A DNA stretch of 64,000 bases. It comes from Syngnathus acus. Lineage: Eukaryota > Chordata > Actinopteri > Syngnathiformes > Syngnathidae. The first letter of the stretch is position 1, and the number at the start of each line of letters is the position of its first letter. Made by a program: the position numbers and the translations under genes. Below the pieces are notes generated by a model that made no database searches, was not told the DNA's origin, and saw only the letters and a program-made list of their open reading frames with translations. The stretch is from positions 2,468,539 to 2,532,538 of the forward strand of contig NC_051097.1 of the NCBI RefSeq assembly GCF_901709675.1. Direction: 5' to 3'. Positions 12,013-30,380 of the stretch are shown in pieces.

Positions 12013-14544
12013 AAGCAAATGTGGCTTAGTGACTTTTTTTTCCTTAAACATGCATGATGACAATGCTGCTGTGAGTTCATGTGTAGACACCCTCTGAGTA
12101 GGTTTTCGAAATGCTGAGGCACTTTGTTGTATTAACCAAAAGGTTTATGCTGCATTACTGGGCGAAATTGTTTTTTATTATTATTTCATGCCTAATTCCT
12201 TTAATAGTTGTTTAAATTGATTTGTTTTTACTTCTGTACACATTGTGCCTTTTTCTGAAAATAGATTATTTGCTTCTTTATAGTACCTTTTATTTCCGTA
12301 AACCAAAATAACATACCCACCTATGTAGATCCAACTAACACTGACCAACCATAACATTATGAGCACTTGTGCAATGTAATATCCAATCCAAGAAATTTGT
12401 CTAATATTCTACTTCAACAGAGATCATTATTGTTGTCATTGTTTGCTGTTGCGTAAAAATGTACTGAGAGCTGTACTGTACCTAATATTCATGACACATT
12501 ACTGTTTGGGTTAACCAAAATATCAGACAGAGCTCTCATTTTGATGAAAAATATTTTTACACAACTGCAAACTATAACCAGAATAATAAACTCACTCAAT
12601 TGAATATGTCTTTGACAGTGTCCATCCTAAGCATTATATATTGTAACTGTAGTTGCACAATATTTGGTAGCTCTTTTGTTTCGAATAGCATATTGTGCTA
12701 GTAGTCATTATGTTGTGCTCCTATGGGTAATTTACTATATGCTGTAGATTATGACATCCACTTGCCTCAGTTTTATACCGTATGCAAGACTATATGGCTT
12801 GCTAAATATTAAACAGGATTATTTTAACTATTGTCCTTTTTGGGGGGGGACAATTTTGAGAGGTTAAATTGGCCATGTAGCAGTTTTTGACCTTGATGGT
12901 TTAACCGCCAGTTCCGCTGTAAGGAAGAATTTAAGCCTTTCAGTCATTATGTTGTGTTGTCACTGTGAATTTCCAGAATACGGGATAATGGATTACTCTC
13001 ATAAATTGATTGAATATACAAACTTTGGGAGGTATTTTTTTTATATTTACTTCTTTACACACGATAAAGTGTGCAAAACAGACGTTAGATATCACTTGAT
13101 TCATAAATTATACAGTAATAGTTATTTTAATATTTATTCGTCATTCTTTTTCCATTTGGACGATTTTATTGAGATAGCAGTCCTGTACTTATACTGATAC
13201 TACATCTATGTATACTGACGATGACTCTCAGAGGTTACAGCTGGTTATTCCTAGCATTTCTTCTATTTTCAACAAATTCGGAGCAGGGAAAAAGCACCTT
13301 AAAAAAGTTACGCTTGCTGGTATGTAGTGCTTTAGTGATTAGTGTATTCATTCTTGTAAAACACACAAACATTCTGTTAACTGTAAACCAACCAACTAGG
13401 AATTAACACTGATATTGTGCACCCTGCAGTCCCCTGTATTGGGAAGGACTTGCAATAGTTCTGCCAGCAAGGCCCTCCAGCCTTATTCATGTTTTGGACA
13501 ATTGACACTTTTATTTTCTATATTTTATGTGTGATGCACATTGCTGGCGTCAGGCGGAATCTTCGTATCTCCAAAACAATCACTTTTCAGGAGACCCCAA
13601 AATTCACAGGTTAGTTCAACTATTAGCATTGTATATTGAAAACACTTTAGAATGGTCAATAATTTGTAAAGGTAACATCTACGTGTCAGGAATCAGAATT
13701 GCCCAAAAAGTATAGCATTTTGAAAGAATATGAAATTCACCAAAATGTGACTTATGAGGTTTTGGGCCAACGCCAGCGATATATATGGACTAACAAATCC
13801 TGTTTGCAGCCATCACTAACTGTTATAATCTCTGAAGTGCTCTTACATACATGTAACATGTCAAAATATGGAATAAAAATATAAACCACTTTCTTTTACT
13901 TCACGTGTAATCGATGTATATATATCTATGTTGCTGTTATAATATTGGAAATTAATTGATGAGCATCATCAATAAAATGTTAATGGGTTTTGGCTTCTTG
14001 TTTTCTTATAAACACGGTATATTTGGGTGTACAAATAACCAGCAATTTTTATATCCTATACCACCTTGAAAACAAAACAAATGTTAAAAGAAATGATCAC
14101 TAATGAGACCCCTCAGCCTCTTTAAGTCGAATCTATTTTAGTCATTTATTTTATTGTAAAAATACAGCGAGAATCTGGTAAAACGCTGTGAAAAGGCAAA
14201 ATTCCGATCCTTTTTTTTGACCATTGAACATACCGTCATTCACTGTCCAACCACAGTGTGGCTTTTTTACCGTAAAGTGTGACGTTCTTGTCCGGAATGA
14301 CAAACACTGAACTTCACATGGGGACGTAGTAGGACGTTTTATAAGCGATTCTCATCATTATTGATGGTACCAAGAACTGTAAGTGCCTGGTATTTCTGGA
14401 TACTTTGGTATAGATGCATTAACTGAGAAGAAAAACAGATATACAAGTGGATTATATATCATCTTATCCTGCTATTTGCTAGCAATGTTTAGTATGAAGC
14501 TATGTCGTGTAAGATTGCTACGCACAATTTGTCACGTAATAGGC
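12013..14544. other. lrsam1 3' UTR and AT-rich intergenic DNA
   Basis: No coding exon can be supported. AATAAA-type hexamers occur near 12585, 13870 and 13970, any of which could end the lrsam1 transcript; the sequence does not decide between them. The short open frames here lack splice sites and family resemblance. Confidence 0.5.
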
Positions 14545-14870
14545 CCTATTGTGTCAAACTCTTTTTTTTCGCGGGCCGCATTGTAGCCATAGCTTCTTTC
14601 GTAGGGCCATTATGACTGTCAACCCAAATAAATGTATGAGCACCTCATATTATATACAGTAAAAGTTACAAAACAAACTGACATAACTCGTTTTCTAATC
14701 AGACGAGTAAAAACTGGTCAAATATTTTAAAAATAAGATATCATTAAAAGTGAAGACAATTTGCAATTCTAGTAATGACACGAATTTGATGCTCAATTTG
14801 TCTTCGCGGGCTACCTAAAATGATGTGGCGGGCCGTATCAGGCACCCGGGCCTTGAGTTTGACACCTGTG
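14545..14870 (-). mobile_element. hAT-type miniature (GTGTCAAACTC family), copy 1
   Basis: The ends are near-inverse copies around GTGTCAAACTC and GAGTTTGACACCTGTG. The flanks TAATAGGC and TAATAGCG look like an 8-bp target duplication with two changes. It is the reverse-orientation relative of the copy at 16522-16850, with long stretches of near identity. Confidence 0.85.
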
Positions 14871-15429
14871 TAATAGCGTATTGTAATCACTGCGCAAATA
14901 ATTTGAAGGTGAATATCTTTAGTTCGGTTTTGAGAACATTCGACGTCATGCAGGACTTGATGTATGTTTTGTAGCTTACCTGATAAGATCATGACTCAAG
15001 TAACTGTAAAAGGGAGGCCTACTAATAATTACTTAAGTATTCCGTAAAAAAAAAAAAAAAACTTCAAATAGTCACAATTATAAAATAGCAATATGCGAAT
15101 TCAAATATTGTCTGTATATACAACTATACAGTATTTAAACACAGTGTGCACATACGAGACTGTCTCTGAAAATCAGAATATTGTGATAAAGTTCTTTATT
15201 TTCTGTAATGCAATTGAAAAAACAAAAATGTCATACATTCTGGATTCATTACATCAACTGAAATATTGCAAATCTTTTATTATTTTAATATTGCTGATTA
15301 TGGCTTACAGCTTAAGAAAACTCAAAAATCCTATCTCAAAATATTAGAATATTTCCAAAGACCAAGTAAAAAAAAAAGATTTATAACAGCAAAACAAAAT
15401 CAAACATTTGAAAATGTCCATTAATGCAC

Positions 15430-16416
15430 TCAGTACTTGGTTGGGAATCCTTTTGCACGGATTACTGCATCATTGTGGCGCTGCATGGAGGCAATCAGCC
15501 TGTGGCATTGCTGAGGTGTTATGGATGCCCAGGATGCTTCAATAGCGGCCTTTAGCTCATTTGCATTGTTGGGTCTGGTGTCTTTCAGCTTCTTCTTCAC
15601 AATACCCCACAAATTCTCTATGGGCTTCAGGTCAGGAGAATTGGTAGGCCAATCGAGGACAGTAGTGCCATGATCAGTACACCATTTACTGGTGGTTTTG
15701 GCACTGTGGGCAGGTGCCAGATCATGCTGGAAAATGAAAATCATCATCTCCATAGAGCTCTTCAGCAGACGGAAGCATGTAGTGCTCTAAAATCTGCATT
15801 TACACATGCACTTGATGAAACACAGCGGACCAACACCAGCAGCTGACGTGGCTCCCCAAACCATCGCATACTGTGGGAACTTCACACTAGATTTCAAGCA
15901 ACTTGGATTTTGCTCCTCTCCAGCCTTACTCCAGACTCTGGCGCCTTGACTTCCAAATGAAATACAAAACTTGCTTTCCTCTGAAAAGAGGACTTTGGAC
16001 CACTCTTGAACTGTCCAGTGCTTCTTTTCCATAGCCCAAGTCAGACGCTTCTTCCGTTGTCTTGAGTTCAGAAGTGGCTTGACCATGGGAATACGGCTAT
16101 TGTAGCCCATTTCCCGGACACGTCTGTGAACAGTGCCTTTTGATACCTGGACTCCAGCTTCAGTCCACTGTCTTTGAAGCTCCCCCAAATTCTGGAAGCG
16201 ACTCTTCTTCACAATGCTGTTAAGTCATCTCTCTTGGTTGTGCAGCGTTTCCTGCCACATTTCCCCCTTCCAACAGACTTTTTGTGGCTGTGCTTTGAAA
16301 CTGCACTCTGTGAACAGCTTGCTCTTTGAGAAATGTCTTTTTGTGTCTTACCCTCCTGATGGAGGGTGTCAATGATGGTCCTCTGGACAGCAGTCAAGAT
16401 CACCAGTCTTTCCCAT
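15430..16416 (-). pseudogene. Tc1-like transposase, frameshifted
   Basis: A former DDE transposase now split over at least three frames: about 16209-16416 (helix-turn-helix part, DISQRASCSQSAVSKH), 15787-16212 (start of the catalytic domain) and 15430-15753 (end of the catalytic domain, SPDLKPIENLWGIVKKKL). A frameshift near the start breaks the link from the likely first ATG at 16416. In the usual VLFSDES motif the first catalytic Asp reads Glu (VLFSEESKF), so it would be impaired even if the frames were joined. The second Asp (FQHDLAPAHS) and the Glu in PIENLW remain. It is inactive as it stands. Confidence 0.92.
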
Positions 16417-16521
16417 GCTTGTGATTTAGTTTACTGAACCAAGCTGTGTTTTTCAAGGCTCAGGAAACCCTTGCAGGTGTTTCGAGTTAATTAGACAAGT
16501 GATTAGTTGAATACCCTACTA

Positions 16522-16850
16522 CACAGGTGTCAAACTCAAGGCCCGGGGGCCAGATACGGCCCGCCACATCATTTTATGTGGCCCGCGAAGACAGATTGTG
16601 CATCAAATTCGTGTCATTACTAGAATTGCAAATTGTCTTCACTTTTAATATATTTTTTTAAAAATATTTGACCAGTTTTTACTCGTCTGATTTGAAAACG
16701 AGTTATTTGTCAGTTTGTTTTGTAGCTTTTACTGTATATAATATGAGGTGCTTATACATTGATTTGTATACATACTATATACATAATGGCCCTCCGAAAG
16801 AAGCTATGACTACAATGCGGCCCGCGAAAAAAATGAGTTTGACACCCCTG
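16522..16850 (+). mobile_element. hAT-type miniature (GTGTCAAACTC family), copy 2, nested
   Basis: The 329-bp element starts CACAGGTGTCAAACTC and ends GAGTTTGACACCCCTG. It has a perfect 8-bp target duplication CCCTACTA (16514-16521 and 16851-16858). It has inserted between the transposase start and the right inverted repeat of the Tc1 copy at 15155-17073, so it is younger than that element. Confidence 0.94.
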
Positions 16851-17073
16851 CCCTACTAGTATACTTTTTCATGATATTCTAATATTTTGAGATAGGATAT
16901 TTGAGTTTTCTTAAGCTGTATGCCATAATCAGCAATATTACAATAATAAAAGGCTTGCAATATTTCAGTTGATTTGTAATGAATCCAGAATGTATGACAT
17001 TTTTGTTTTTTCAATTGCATTACAAAAAATAAAGAACTTTATCACAATATTCTAATTTTCTGAGACAGTCTTG

Positions 17074-17533
17074 TATATATATATAGATAGACAGTACACT
17101 GTATACACATTGCAGCTCTTGATAAAGAAGTACTCACGTAAAAGTGATAAGTAAGGTACTCATGTTAGTGTAATGAGAGTAAATGTAGTTACTTAGTGCT
17201 GTCCATCTTTGTGCTGGTTAAAAGAAAAACACCGGTGATGAGTTTACTTAAAAGACTTGATCGTAGGGCTATGCAATCAATTACAAGTACGATCATTATA
17301 CTCCCTAATGACAAAATTGGCATAATCGTAAAATGAATTATTATAAATGTGCATTAATATCCAATGCACTATGGATTTATTGATTTACACTTTTGTATGA
17401 GACAGTCTTATTTTTCTAATTTAGTTTGGAGTGACATGTTGAATTTGGGACATTGTGCTATGCACTGATGCTTGTGTTTTACCTTAACTATCTCAATTCA
17501 CGTGTTATTCACCTTACTACTCTTTCAGTCACA
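17074..17533 (+). promoter_or_regulatory. upstream region of ndor1, no clear motif
   Basis: This AT-rich stretch lies between the Tc1 element and the ndor1 start codon. It must hold the 5' UTR or an intron of it, but no TATA box, CpG island or other decisive motif is visible, so this entry only records position. Confidence 0.3.
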
Positions 17534-23141
<5,608 letters not shown>

Positions 23142-24819
23142 TCAGCTGCTGTCAGACCTTCGACATTCACATTCCACTGCAGCAGCCATCGCTGCATGTG
23201 CTGGATTGTGCCAGTACTGCAGCCATGCAACATCCTTGTGAGGAGCATAGGCCATGTCTATGCATTGAATTAAAAAATACAAGGTTTAAAAGGATGCAAT
23301 ATCATTTGGCATCTGTCACTGCAACAATAAATAAGTACCAAAACCTGTTATTGTTATTCATCCAACTACTTTTTTCTATAGTCTTTGAGTCGCAGCATCA
23401 AGGCGCTTAAGGCTATACACATACATACTGCTTGTCCCCACGGGTAACACGGGCGTGCTGGAGCCTATCCCAGCAGTCATCAGGCACTAGGTGGGGGACA
23501 CCGTGAACTGGTTGCCGGCCAATCGCAGAGCACACAGAAACGAACAACCATTCACACATGTACTCACACCTATGGGCAATTTGGAGTGCTCAATCAGCCT
23601 ACCAAGCATGTTTTGGGATGTGGGAGGAAACCGGAGTCCCTGGACAAAACCCATGCAGCCACGGGGAGAACATACAAACTCCACAAAGGGAGGGTCGGAG
23701 GTGGAATCGAACCTGGACAACTTAGCACGTCCGCCTCACTTCAGTGCAGCATGGCTGGAATTGAACCTGTATCCTCTGAACGATGAGGCGGACGTGCAAA
23801 CATTTACAAAATCACTTCACTGAACACATTTGACACCCCACATACAGAGACCTCTAAATTCTATGTAAAACAAGTGTCAACCATGAGCAACAAAAATAAA
23901 TATTAAACAATTGCACCCATGCTCTCCACCCATATTGTAAAATAAGGTAGCCTCCACCCTGCACCATCTGGAATTATTTTCTTTTCCAACTCTTCTAATT
24001 TACCATATTTAATGGTATTTGAAGTGTTCTGAATCCAAATTATCTGAAGATATGATTCCAAGCAATTTTTACCTCTACACCGCCATGATGCATGGCACTT
24101 GAACCATTATGTGTAAATTCAGCTCAACTGTCCTTAATTGCCTATAGGAAAAGTTAACCGTCAATTGATACATTTTTATTGTTAAAAAAATCCTCAAAAC
24201 AGAATGTTCTCCTGTTTTGATGCCAGTGTTGTGGTGAGTGCAATGTTGCTAATTTCCTGTCATGTTCTATTGGCTCCTTCCAACCAGTGTGTTTCAGATG
24301 CAATGTCAACAAGAACGTGAGTTCATTGACGCCATTTTTAAGTTGTGTAAAAGTCGTGCAGTTTAGTTGCAAAGTCAGCTGCAACATAGAATCAAAGTGT
24401 ACTGAGAAACAGACTGCTTTCTAATTTAGCTGATGGCTTGTGTAAAACATTCAGTCGTCTGAAATGCATCATACAATTAAAGACTGTTAAAAGGAAGGCC
24501 TGCACTTAAAGCAAATGTTCTTATCTTTCACATATAAGATGCAGAAATTATTGGTAAGTTTCTGACTCGCAGTCCCACTGGAAAAGCATCACAATGTACC
24601 TCTATCAGCTTTGAGTTACAATGATCTGACTATTATTTAGCCTGGAACGAACAAATATGTTGATAAATAAATAAGAACTGCAACAAAGATACAGTCAGAT
24701 GAGATGAAGCAGACCTCAATGATGAAAACATACTGTACAGTGAACACCATCACATCATTTTAGGACTGTGGACTAGAAACATCTTATTAAATATAATTGC
24801 ACTTGTTATTAAGCACTTC
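23142..24819. other. convergent intergenic region between ndor1 and ntmt1
   Basis: This holds the 3' ends of both genes. An AATAAA at about 23324 is a plausible ndor1 poly(A) signal. A SINE-like repeat occupies about 23420-23750 (separate entry). The rest is AT-rich and is repeated in unit 2 from the equivalent of 23780 on. No further gene is supported. Confidence 0.5.
23420..23750 (-). mobile_element. tRNA-type SINE / LINE-tail repeat common in fish
   Basis: Read on the minus strand, this has the familiar order: a Pol III-like start (AAGTTGTCCAGGTTCGATTC), then TGGAGTTTGTATGTTCTCC, TTTCCTCCCACATCCCAAAA, CAACCAGTTCACGG and GGCTCCAGCACGCCCGTG. The assignment rests on recall of this widespread repeat. 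It is missing from segmental unit 2, where the surrounding 2.4 kb is deleted. Confidence 0.7.
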
Positions 24820-26665
24820 TTATCGGAGAGCCAAACTGTGGACTTGGAAGATCTCCTTTGGGAAGTTTACTTGTTGCTCCTCGTGGATGACACGAAGGCC
24901 TGCTCGGCTCACCAGACTGTGGACTATTTTCAGGTCTCGACACACGCTGCTGTCCACCTCATCGGGCACCACCCCTTCGTATGAAACATTGTCCTTGATG
25001 ACGATGAGGCCGTTGGGCCGCAAGGCTTTGTGGCAGCGCCGGAGGAATTCCACCAGGTGGTTGTCGGTCAGGTGGCCTGGAGTTGAGCGTTCCATTTCAG
25101 TGTGACTCCAAAATCTCGATTACCATTGTAATTTACTACCTCTAGCTACTTGATTATGCAGTACCTATTGAAGTGTCTTGTTAGTGTCTATCAGAACACG
25201 ATGACCAGACTCACCAATGACCCACTGGATCCAGATGACATCATAGCGTCCACTCTCTGGAACAAAGTCCTGCAGTCCGCTACAGAAGTAGTTGCTCACT
25301 TTCTTGCCATCCTCTCCCAGGTACATCTTAGCTTTGTCCAAGAACTCCTGCGTCACATCCACGAGGTCAACCGTCTTGAAGAGAGGTAGCAGCAGACGCT
25401 TGGAGATCCTCCCAATACCTGCGCCGCAATCCAGAGCGCAGCCGGCGCTTGTCTTGCCCTCCCCTTCCTGCGCCAATGACAAACACCCACAGGTGACAAT
25501 AATGTATTGAGGGTATGTTGCAAGATTCAATATCTATCCAGTGTGTGGCTATTATTAGACTGGCATGTGAAAACCAGTCGCTGACATGCGATGAGTCAGT
25601 GGGGCTCACAGCGCATTTCTTGGTAGTAAAGCTGTAAAAAAATACTTTTACTACCAGCAGCCCGTTCTCAGTTTTGATTTCCATTAACACAAAAATATTT
25701 GCTGTCAAAATCACAGTTCTGACACAAGCTTATTTTTACCACTCGTTTTTTGTAGGAAACAGGGGTCATGATGATTTAGGATTTTTCATTGTAGTTAGTA
25801 TTTAATTGATTTTGACTTTTTTTAAAAAAATTCTTTTATTTAATACAGATTTTAAAGCGTGTCTGTTTTTATTTATTTTTGTAAATATTTTAGTTGGATT
25901 TTTATTGTTTTATATTTGAATATATAGTTTCAGTGGAGTTCCACATTAAAAAAAGTGAGTATTGCATGAGGTAAACTACAATTCTGTTAAACCTTCCTTC
26001 TTCACAGCCACGCAGTAATCAAAACAAATACATATGAAATCGAAATGAATTGAGATGAAAAAAAACAAAATTAATTACACATAATTTGATGTAAAGTTAA
26101 TTTTATGAACATAAATGCAGTTTCAGTTATCACTCTTGTTTTTATTTTGTTAACAAAAAATGTTTTTTTCCCGATTATAGATTTTGCTAGTTTTTGTTAA
26201 CTATAACTTTGGTGCGAGAGCAGTGTTTTTGAAGAAACCAAATCATGCTTCACTACTGATTACTAAAGACGGGTAAAAGTTAGAAACAAACTTTTCTTTC
26301 TCGTGGGAGAAAATAGTATTGTCTTTTGGTACTTTTGGTGATTATATTGTCACAAGTTATAATATTGTGTTCATAGTTGTTAAAAGTGTTTTTGAATTAA
26401 TCCTAATACATCGTATAAAGTTATGCATAGATTATTTTACAAAACTGTCACGCAAACCCAGGATGTCATGTGTGTTCAGTGCAACAAGAATTGCTTCAAA
26501 AGAATTTACGCCAAGGAATTTGCGAAGGAAAGCCTTGGATCCATTTATATCGATGGTGGAGATCCTTCCATAGCCTCCCAGCATGCCGTCCACTGTGGGC
26601 GGAACCTCTTTCCAGTAGAATTCAGCATTGGAATAGAAGTTTGTCTCTCCTGATTTGTCACCCAT
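24820..26665 (-). CDS. ntmt1: alpha-N-terminal methyltransferase 1 (NTMT1/METTL11A), copy 1
   Basis: A SAM-dependent class I methyltransferase that methylates the alpha-amino group of proteins starting Xaa-Pro-Lys/Arg once Met is removed (known targets include RCC1). Three coding exons on the minus strand, in transcript order 26665-26510, 25467-25215 and 25076-24820, join in one frame to 221 residues (human 223). Residues 18-33 (WKEVPPTVDGMLGGYG) form the N-terminal cap, motif I is LDCGAGIGR near residue 66, and the IKDN (163-166) and DEVDSS (175-180) segments hold the Asn and Asp that act on the substrate amine in the human enzyme. It ends LALR. The ATG at 26665 lies one base after a CAG acceptor, so the 5' UTR is probably in a separate exon (see 27349). 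This copy fits the family length exactly, so it is the better candidate for the ancestral gene. Confidence 0.96.
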
Positions 26666-27348
26666 TCTGCTGGAAGCACAATGCATTGAAGACATTAGTT
26701 GAAAAAGAATCTAATTGCGTGTTTTTTTCTTCTATATTGTAATTGTTATTTAATATGTTTCACATTCTTTCTTAAACACAAGCAATAAATTAAATAAATT
26801 GGTCTCATGGTAAAATAAGGCAAATGAACCATGAAATCATGAGAAAGACAATGCAAATACGGGCACACTCCACGAGGAGTGTTGGGGGTGTCATCTCCAA
26901 TTTTGGAATCCGTTACCAGACCAACAAAACTCACCGATACTTCAAACATATACTCAATTATACAAGTTGTAGACTCAGCATGGATGACACCCAATGCACA
27001 CAGCTAAATTAAAAGCAAAATCGAGGGGCATTCAAGTGGGGACGGAATGTTTCTAGTATTTCCATTTTCCACACACGTGGTAATAACGACGCAACTACCT
27101 ATGGCCAGTCCCACATTAACTTTAAACAATCTTACGTTTTGTTGAGTTAAGTACACGGTCTCAAAGCACATTAACTAGTGACTGGAGTAGTACTCGTAAG
27201 TTGCAATGAATTTTTCTTTTTCTTACATATATATATATATACACTGCATTGATTTTAGCATCTAGCTCGTTAGCCGATAACAAATTGTTTCCGAGGTGAA
27301 ATACAAACTCTGAAACACATAAAACATATTAACGGTATCTGGATTCAC

Positions 27349-27470
27349 CTCCTGCTTTGTCAGCTCCACGCCCCAATTACTCCCTCTCGAACCCACATCC
27401 ACCGATACCGGTGTCAGGTCTTGAGTTTTCTATTTGCGACCATCGCTCTTGATGCTCGACGTCATTTCCT
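27349..27470 (-). promoter_or_regulatory. probable ntmt1 promoter and noncoding first exon, copy 1
   Basis: A donor-like GTGAAT (minus strand, 27348-27343) follows GACAAAGCAGGAG, which fits a noncoding first exon starting upstream. At 27458-27469 the minus strand reads GGAAATGACGTC, an ETS site fused to a CRE half, a combination common in TATA-less housekeeping promoters. No TATA box is seen. Position relative to the gene is right, but the transcription start is inferred. Confidence 0.5.
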
Positions 27471-27645
27471 TATTTGGGTCCTACTCGAAAGGGGCATCAC
27501 GGGCGCCTCCTGTTGGTCGTATATAGTCTCTACTCACCTTCACTGTCCTTTCCCGGTTATTTGTGAGCTTTAGAACGATGCATTTCGAACAACGTCACGC
27601 TTGAATGACAGCGTCTTGCAATATTTATTGTATGTTTAATAGGAC

Positions 27646-27650
<5 letters not shown>

Positions 27651-27705
<55 letters not shown>

Positions 27706-27977
27706 TTTATTGATCCCCAGGGGTGGGGAAATTCAGGCCCCAGCAGTATCCACACCACAGAGTGGGTATACAAAAGACAACTCAATAGGCTCTCATAAGG
27801 CTGCCACACGACGGCGCCACAAAGAAAGTCAGAAAGTGCTCAAGATAAAAGCCAACAAAGCAAATCAAAGCTAAAAGACAAAGGGGAAAAAGTAACAGCG
27901 GCCAACCAGCACCCCCAATACAAGAGAACACCCCAAAACACACAAAATAGCCTCCACGGGGTCCATCGACAGGTGTA
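27651..27977 (-). mobile_element. LINE-like 3' tail with (GATT)n end, truncated
   Basis: The 3' end is a run of about thirteen GATT units (27652-27702), next to TATTGATCCCCAGGGGTGGG. The same sequence occurs at the equivalent place in unit 2 (33962-34360), where it extends further, and as an independent insertion at 29632-30420. Loss of the 5' part here coincides with the edge of the block missing from unit 1. The family is not assigned. Confidence 0.8.
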
Positions 27978-28413
27978 ATTTTCCCCAGACGCACCTGATG
28001 CATCTGAGCTACGGCACTTCTCTTTTGGGGCACTCTGAAAAACCAAATCTTTGAGTTTCCGAAAGCTGAGCATATTTACAAATGCACCCATTGATTCGTA
28101 AATGGAGTAAATGCGTGTCAGTCCAAGCTCTACCGTTATTCGTCTCGTTTTTTTGTAAAAGAAATTCCGAGCTAAAAACTAATCCCCAATTTGAGTGGTC
28201 ATACCAGAAAGTATGAATGAAATAGCAAAAATATACATTTTGGAGAAATCTTCTGATAATGGCAGGGATGTCACCAGACTGATTTCTTCCTGAGTTTTGA
28301 CATCACTCATCTGTCACTGGCTCTAAATAGCCAAGCACCACTGTCTCTGACAATGCCTTATCACCACACGGTAACATTAAACAAAGTTCCCAGAGTGGCT
28401 CAGAAACAGAGAC
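27978..28413 (-). repeat. unit-1 copy of the block at 39247-39681
   Basis: About 435 bp with few differences from 39247-39681. It contains a minus-strand ATG (28091) opening MGAFVNMLSFRKLKDLVFQS and running to a CAG/GTGCGT donor-like site, present in both units. No family was recognised for this peptide. It could be a first coding exon, or a chance frame in a duplicated block. Confidence 0.6.
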
Positions 28414-28932
28414 AGAAACAGAAAGTTTGAAACTTATAATACCTAGCTTTGAACGGTGTTGTGTAGACTTTTTATAGCCACTGTACAGTACATGAAAGTG
28501 TATACTAAGCCAAGGAAATCTGAGCTTGATTGATGATTATAAACTAGCTACAGCAATTAAGTATGACAATATGTAGAACAAATAATGTGCCAAATCAGTA
28601 ATAGTTATTAATAAAAATGAGCTTTTTGGACCGTTTTTTTTTTTCAAACAGACATTTTTTTAGATTTTCTTTTTTTTTTTACCAATGACAGTTCACTCAA
28701 ACATTTAATTTTTCACTAGTTTTTTCAGTTTTCTTACTAAAATATGGCATATTTACAGTTCCATTCCATTCATTAGACTAATCCACTATACAATGTTGTT
28801 TCTTGGGTGATGGTCAAATTTCTTCTTAAAAAAACAACAACACTAATTTGATGGCATGAGCCCTTTTGTTTCACAATTAAGTGATCACTGTGAATAATGA
28901 TAATAATTAACCAATACCCACTGTGTGCTTAG

Positions 28933-29134
28933 TTCCTGCGAGGCTTCGTCAGCCGTTTACCTGGTGGAGAGCTACCTGGACATCGCAGCCGTGCCTCGTC
29001 GCTCCTTCTTTGAACTACTCACCACCTTCTCCAATGACGAGTTGGAACGTGAAAAGTTGGCTGAGTTCAGCTCAGCTGAAGGCCAGGAAGAACTGCTCGC
29101 TTACTGCAACCGACCACGACGCACCGGACTGGAG
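28933..29134 (+). pseudogene. orphan ndor1 exon 8 with 10-bp deletion
   Basis: A duplicate of ndor1 exon 8 (21074-21285), still flanked by the same acceptor and donor sequences. It lacks ten bases after GCTTCGTCAGCCGT, so the exon is 202 instead of 212 bp and the frame is lost midway. No other ndor1 exon follows in this unit. It sits downstream of the real gene's stop, so it could only be reached by read-through transcription. Confidence 0.95.
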
Positions 29135-29631
29135 GTGATGCCAAGGGGTCAATAAATAAGATGTTGTATGCCTACTGTCTCGTCTTTTTAGTGTCTTATA
29201 CTGATTATGATACGTAAAGGATGTAGTGTTTTGCTGAACTATGAGGCGGACGTGCAAACATTTACAAAACCACTTCACTGAACACATTTGACACCCCACA
29301 TACGGAGACTTCTAAATTCTATGTAAAACAAGTGTCAACCATGAGCAACAAAAATAAATATTAAACAGTTGCACCCATGCTCTCCACCCATATTGTAAAA
29401 TAAGGTAGCCTCCACCCTGCACCATCAGGAATTATTTTCTTTTCCAACTCTTCTAATTTACCATATTTAATGGTATTTGAAGTGTTCTGAATCCAAATTA
29501 TCTGAAGATATGATTCCAAGCAATTTTTACCTCTACACCGCCATGATGCATGGCACTTGAACCATTATGTGTAAATTCAGCTCAACTGTCCTTAATTGCC
29601 TATAGGGCCGTCAAAGTTAACCGTCAATTGA

Positions 29632-30380
29632 AGTTTTGTTTTTTTTCTTGGTATGGCGTGAGTGGCTGCCTCCCAGCAGTGTTCTCTCTTTTCCTCTTTA
29701 TTTCCTTCTTTTCTCCTTTTTCTTTCTGTCTTTTTGTCCGTTCGGCGATGCTGGTGCCTTCTACCGCACCTCGGTACCTCTTCGGATCGGATATATTTTT
29801 TTTTTTTTCTTCCTGGTACCGGGATCATCGGTCGAGGCCGGCGTAACTCTACGACGGCTTCCTGCTTATCCGGCCAGTGATGACCGGGTCCCTCGCCTTG
29901 GCCTTGCAGCCGCAACCCCTGTGGGGAGTCCGCTCCCTCGTGCTCGTCGGAACATACGACTTTCGCCATGCTAGCCCCGTGGTGACCATCTGCATGTGCC
30001 CCGACTGGGTGCCAGGGACGCTGCTCACACATTTGCCTGCTTTGTGATGTTTTCACCGATTCACGACCACGGTCCATTGGGCGCCGTTGAACTGGACTGC
30101 CCTTACACCTGTCGATGGACCCCGTGGAGGCTATTTTGTGTTTTGGGGTGTTCTCTTGTATTGAGGGGTGCTGGTTGGCCGCTGTTACTTTTTTTCCTTT
30201 GTCTTTTAGCTTTGATTTGCTTTGATGGCTTTTATCTTGTGCACTTTCTGACTTTCTGTGTGGCAGCCTTATGAGAGCCTATTGAGTTGCGCTCATGCCA
30301 TCTGTGTGTCTTTTGTATACCCACTCTGTGGTATGGATACTGCTAGGGCCTGAATTTCCCCACCCCTGGGGATCAATAAA

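Larger units (their letters stand above)
15155..17073 (-). mobile_element. Tc1-like transposon, degenerate, with nested miniature
   Basis: TA dinucleotides flank both edges (15153-15154 and 17074-17075). Inverted repeats of about 200 bp pair 15155-15360 with 16862-17073, both starting from a GAGACAG/CTGTCTC end. Without the nested 329-bp element and its 8-bp duplication the transposon would be about 1.58 kb, the usual Tc1 size. It is a different subfamily from the copy at 1751-3378. Confidence 0.92.

Noticed and set aside
25150-25389. Plus-strand frames over ntmt1 exon 2 (and at 31408-31737)
   Set aside because: They are shadows of the minus-strand methyltransferase exon; the family match is only on the minus strand.
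29592-30077. 161-residue minus-strand open frame
   Set aside because: It is antisense to a LINE-like insertion, low in complexity, and absent from segmental unit 1.
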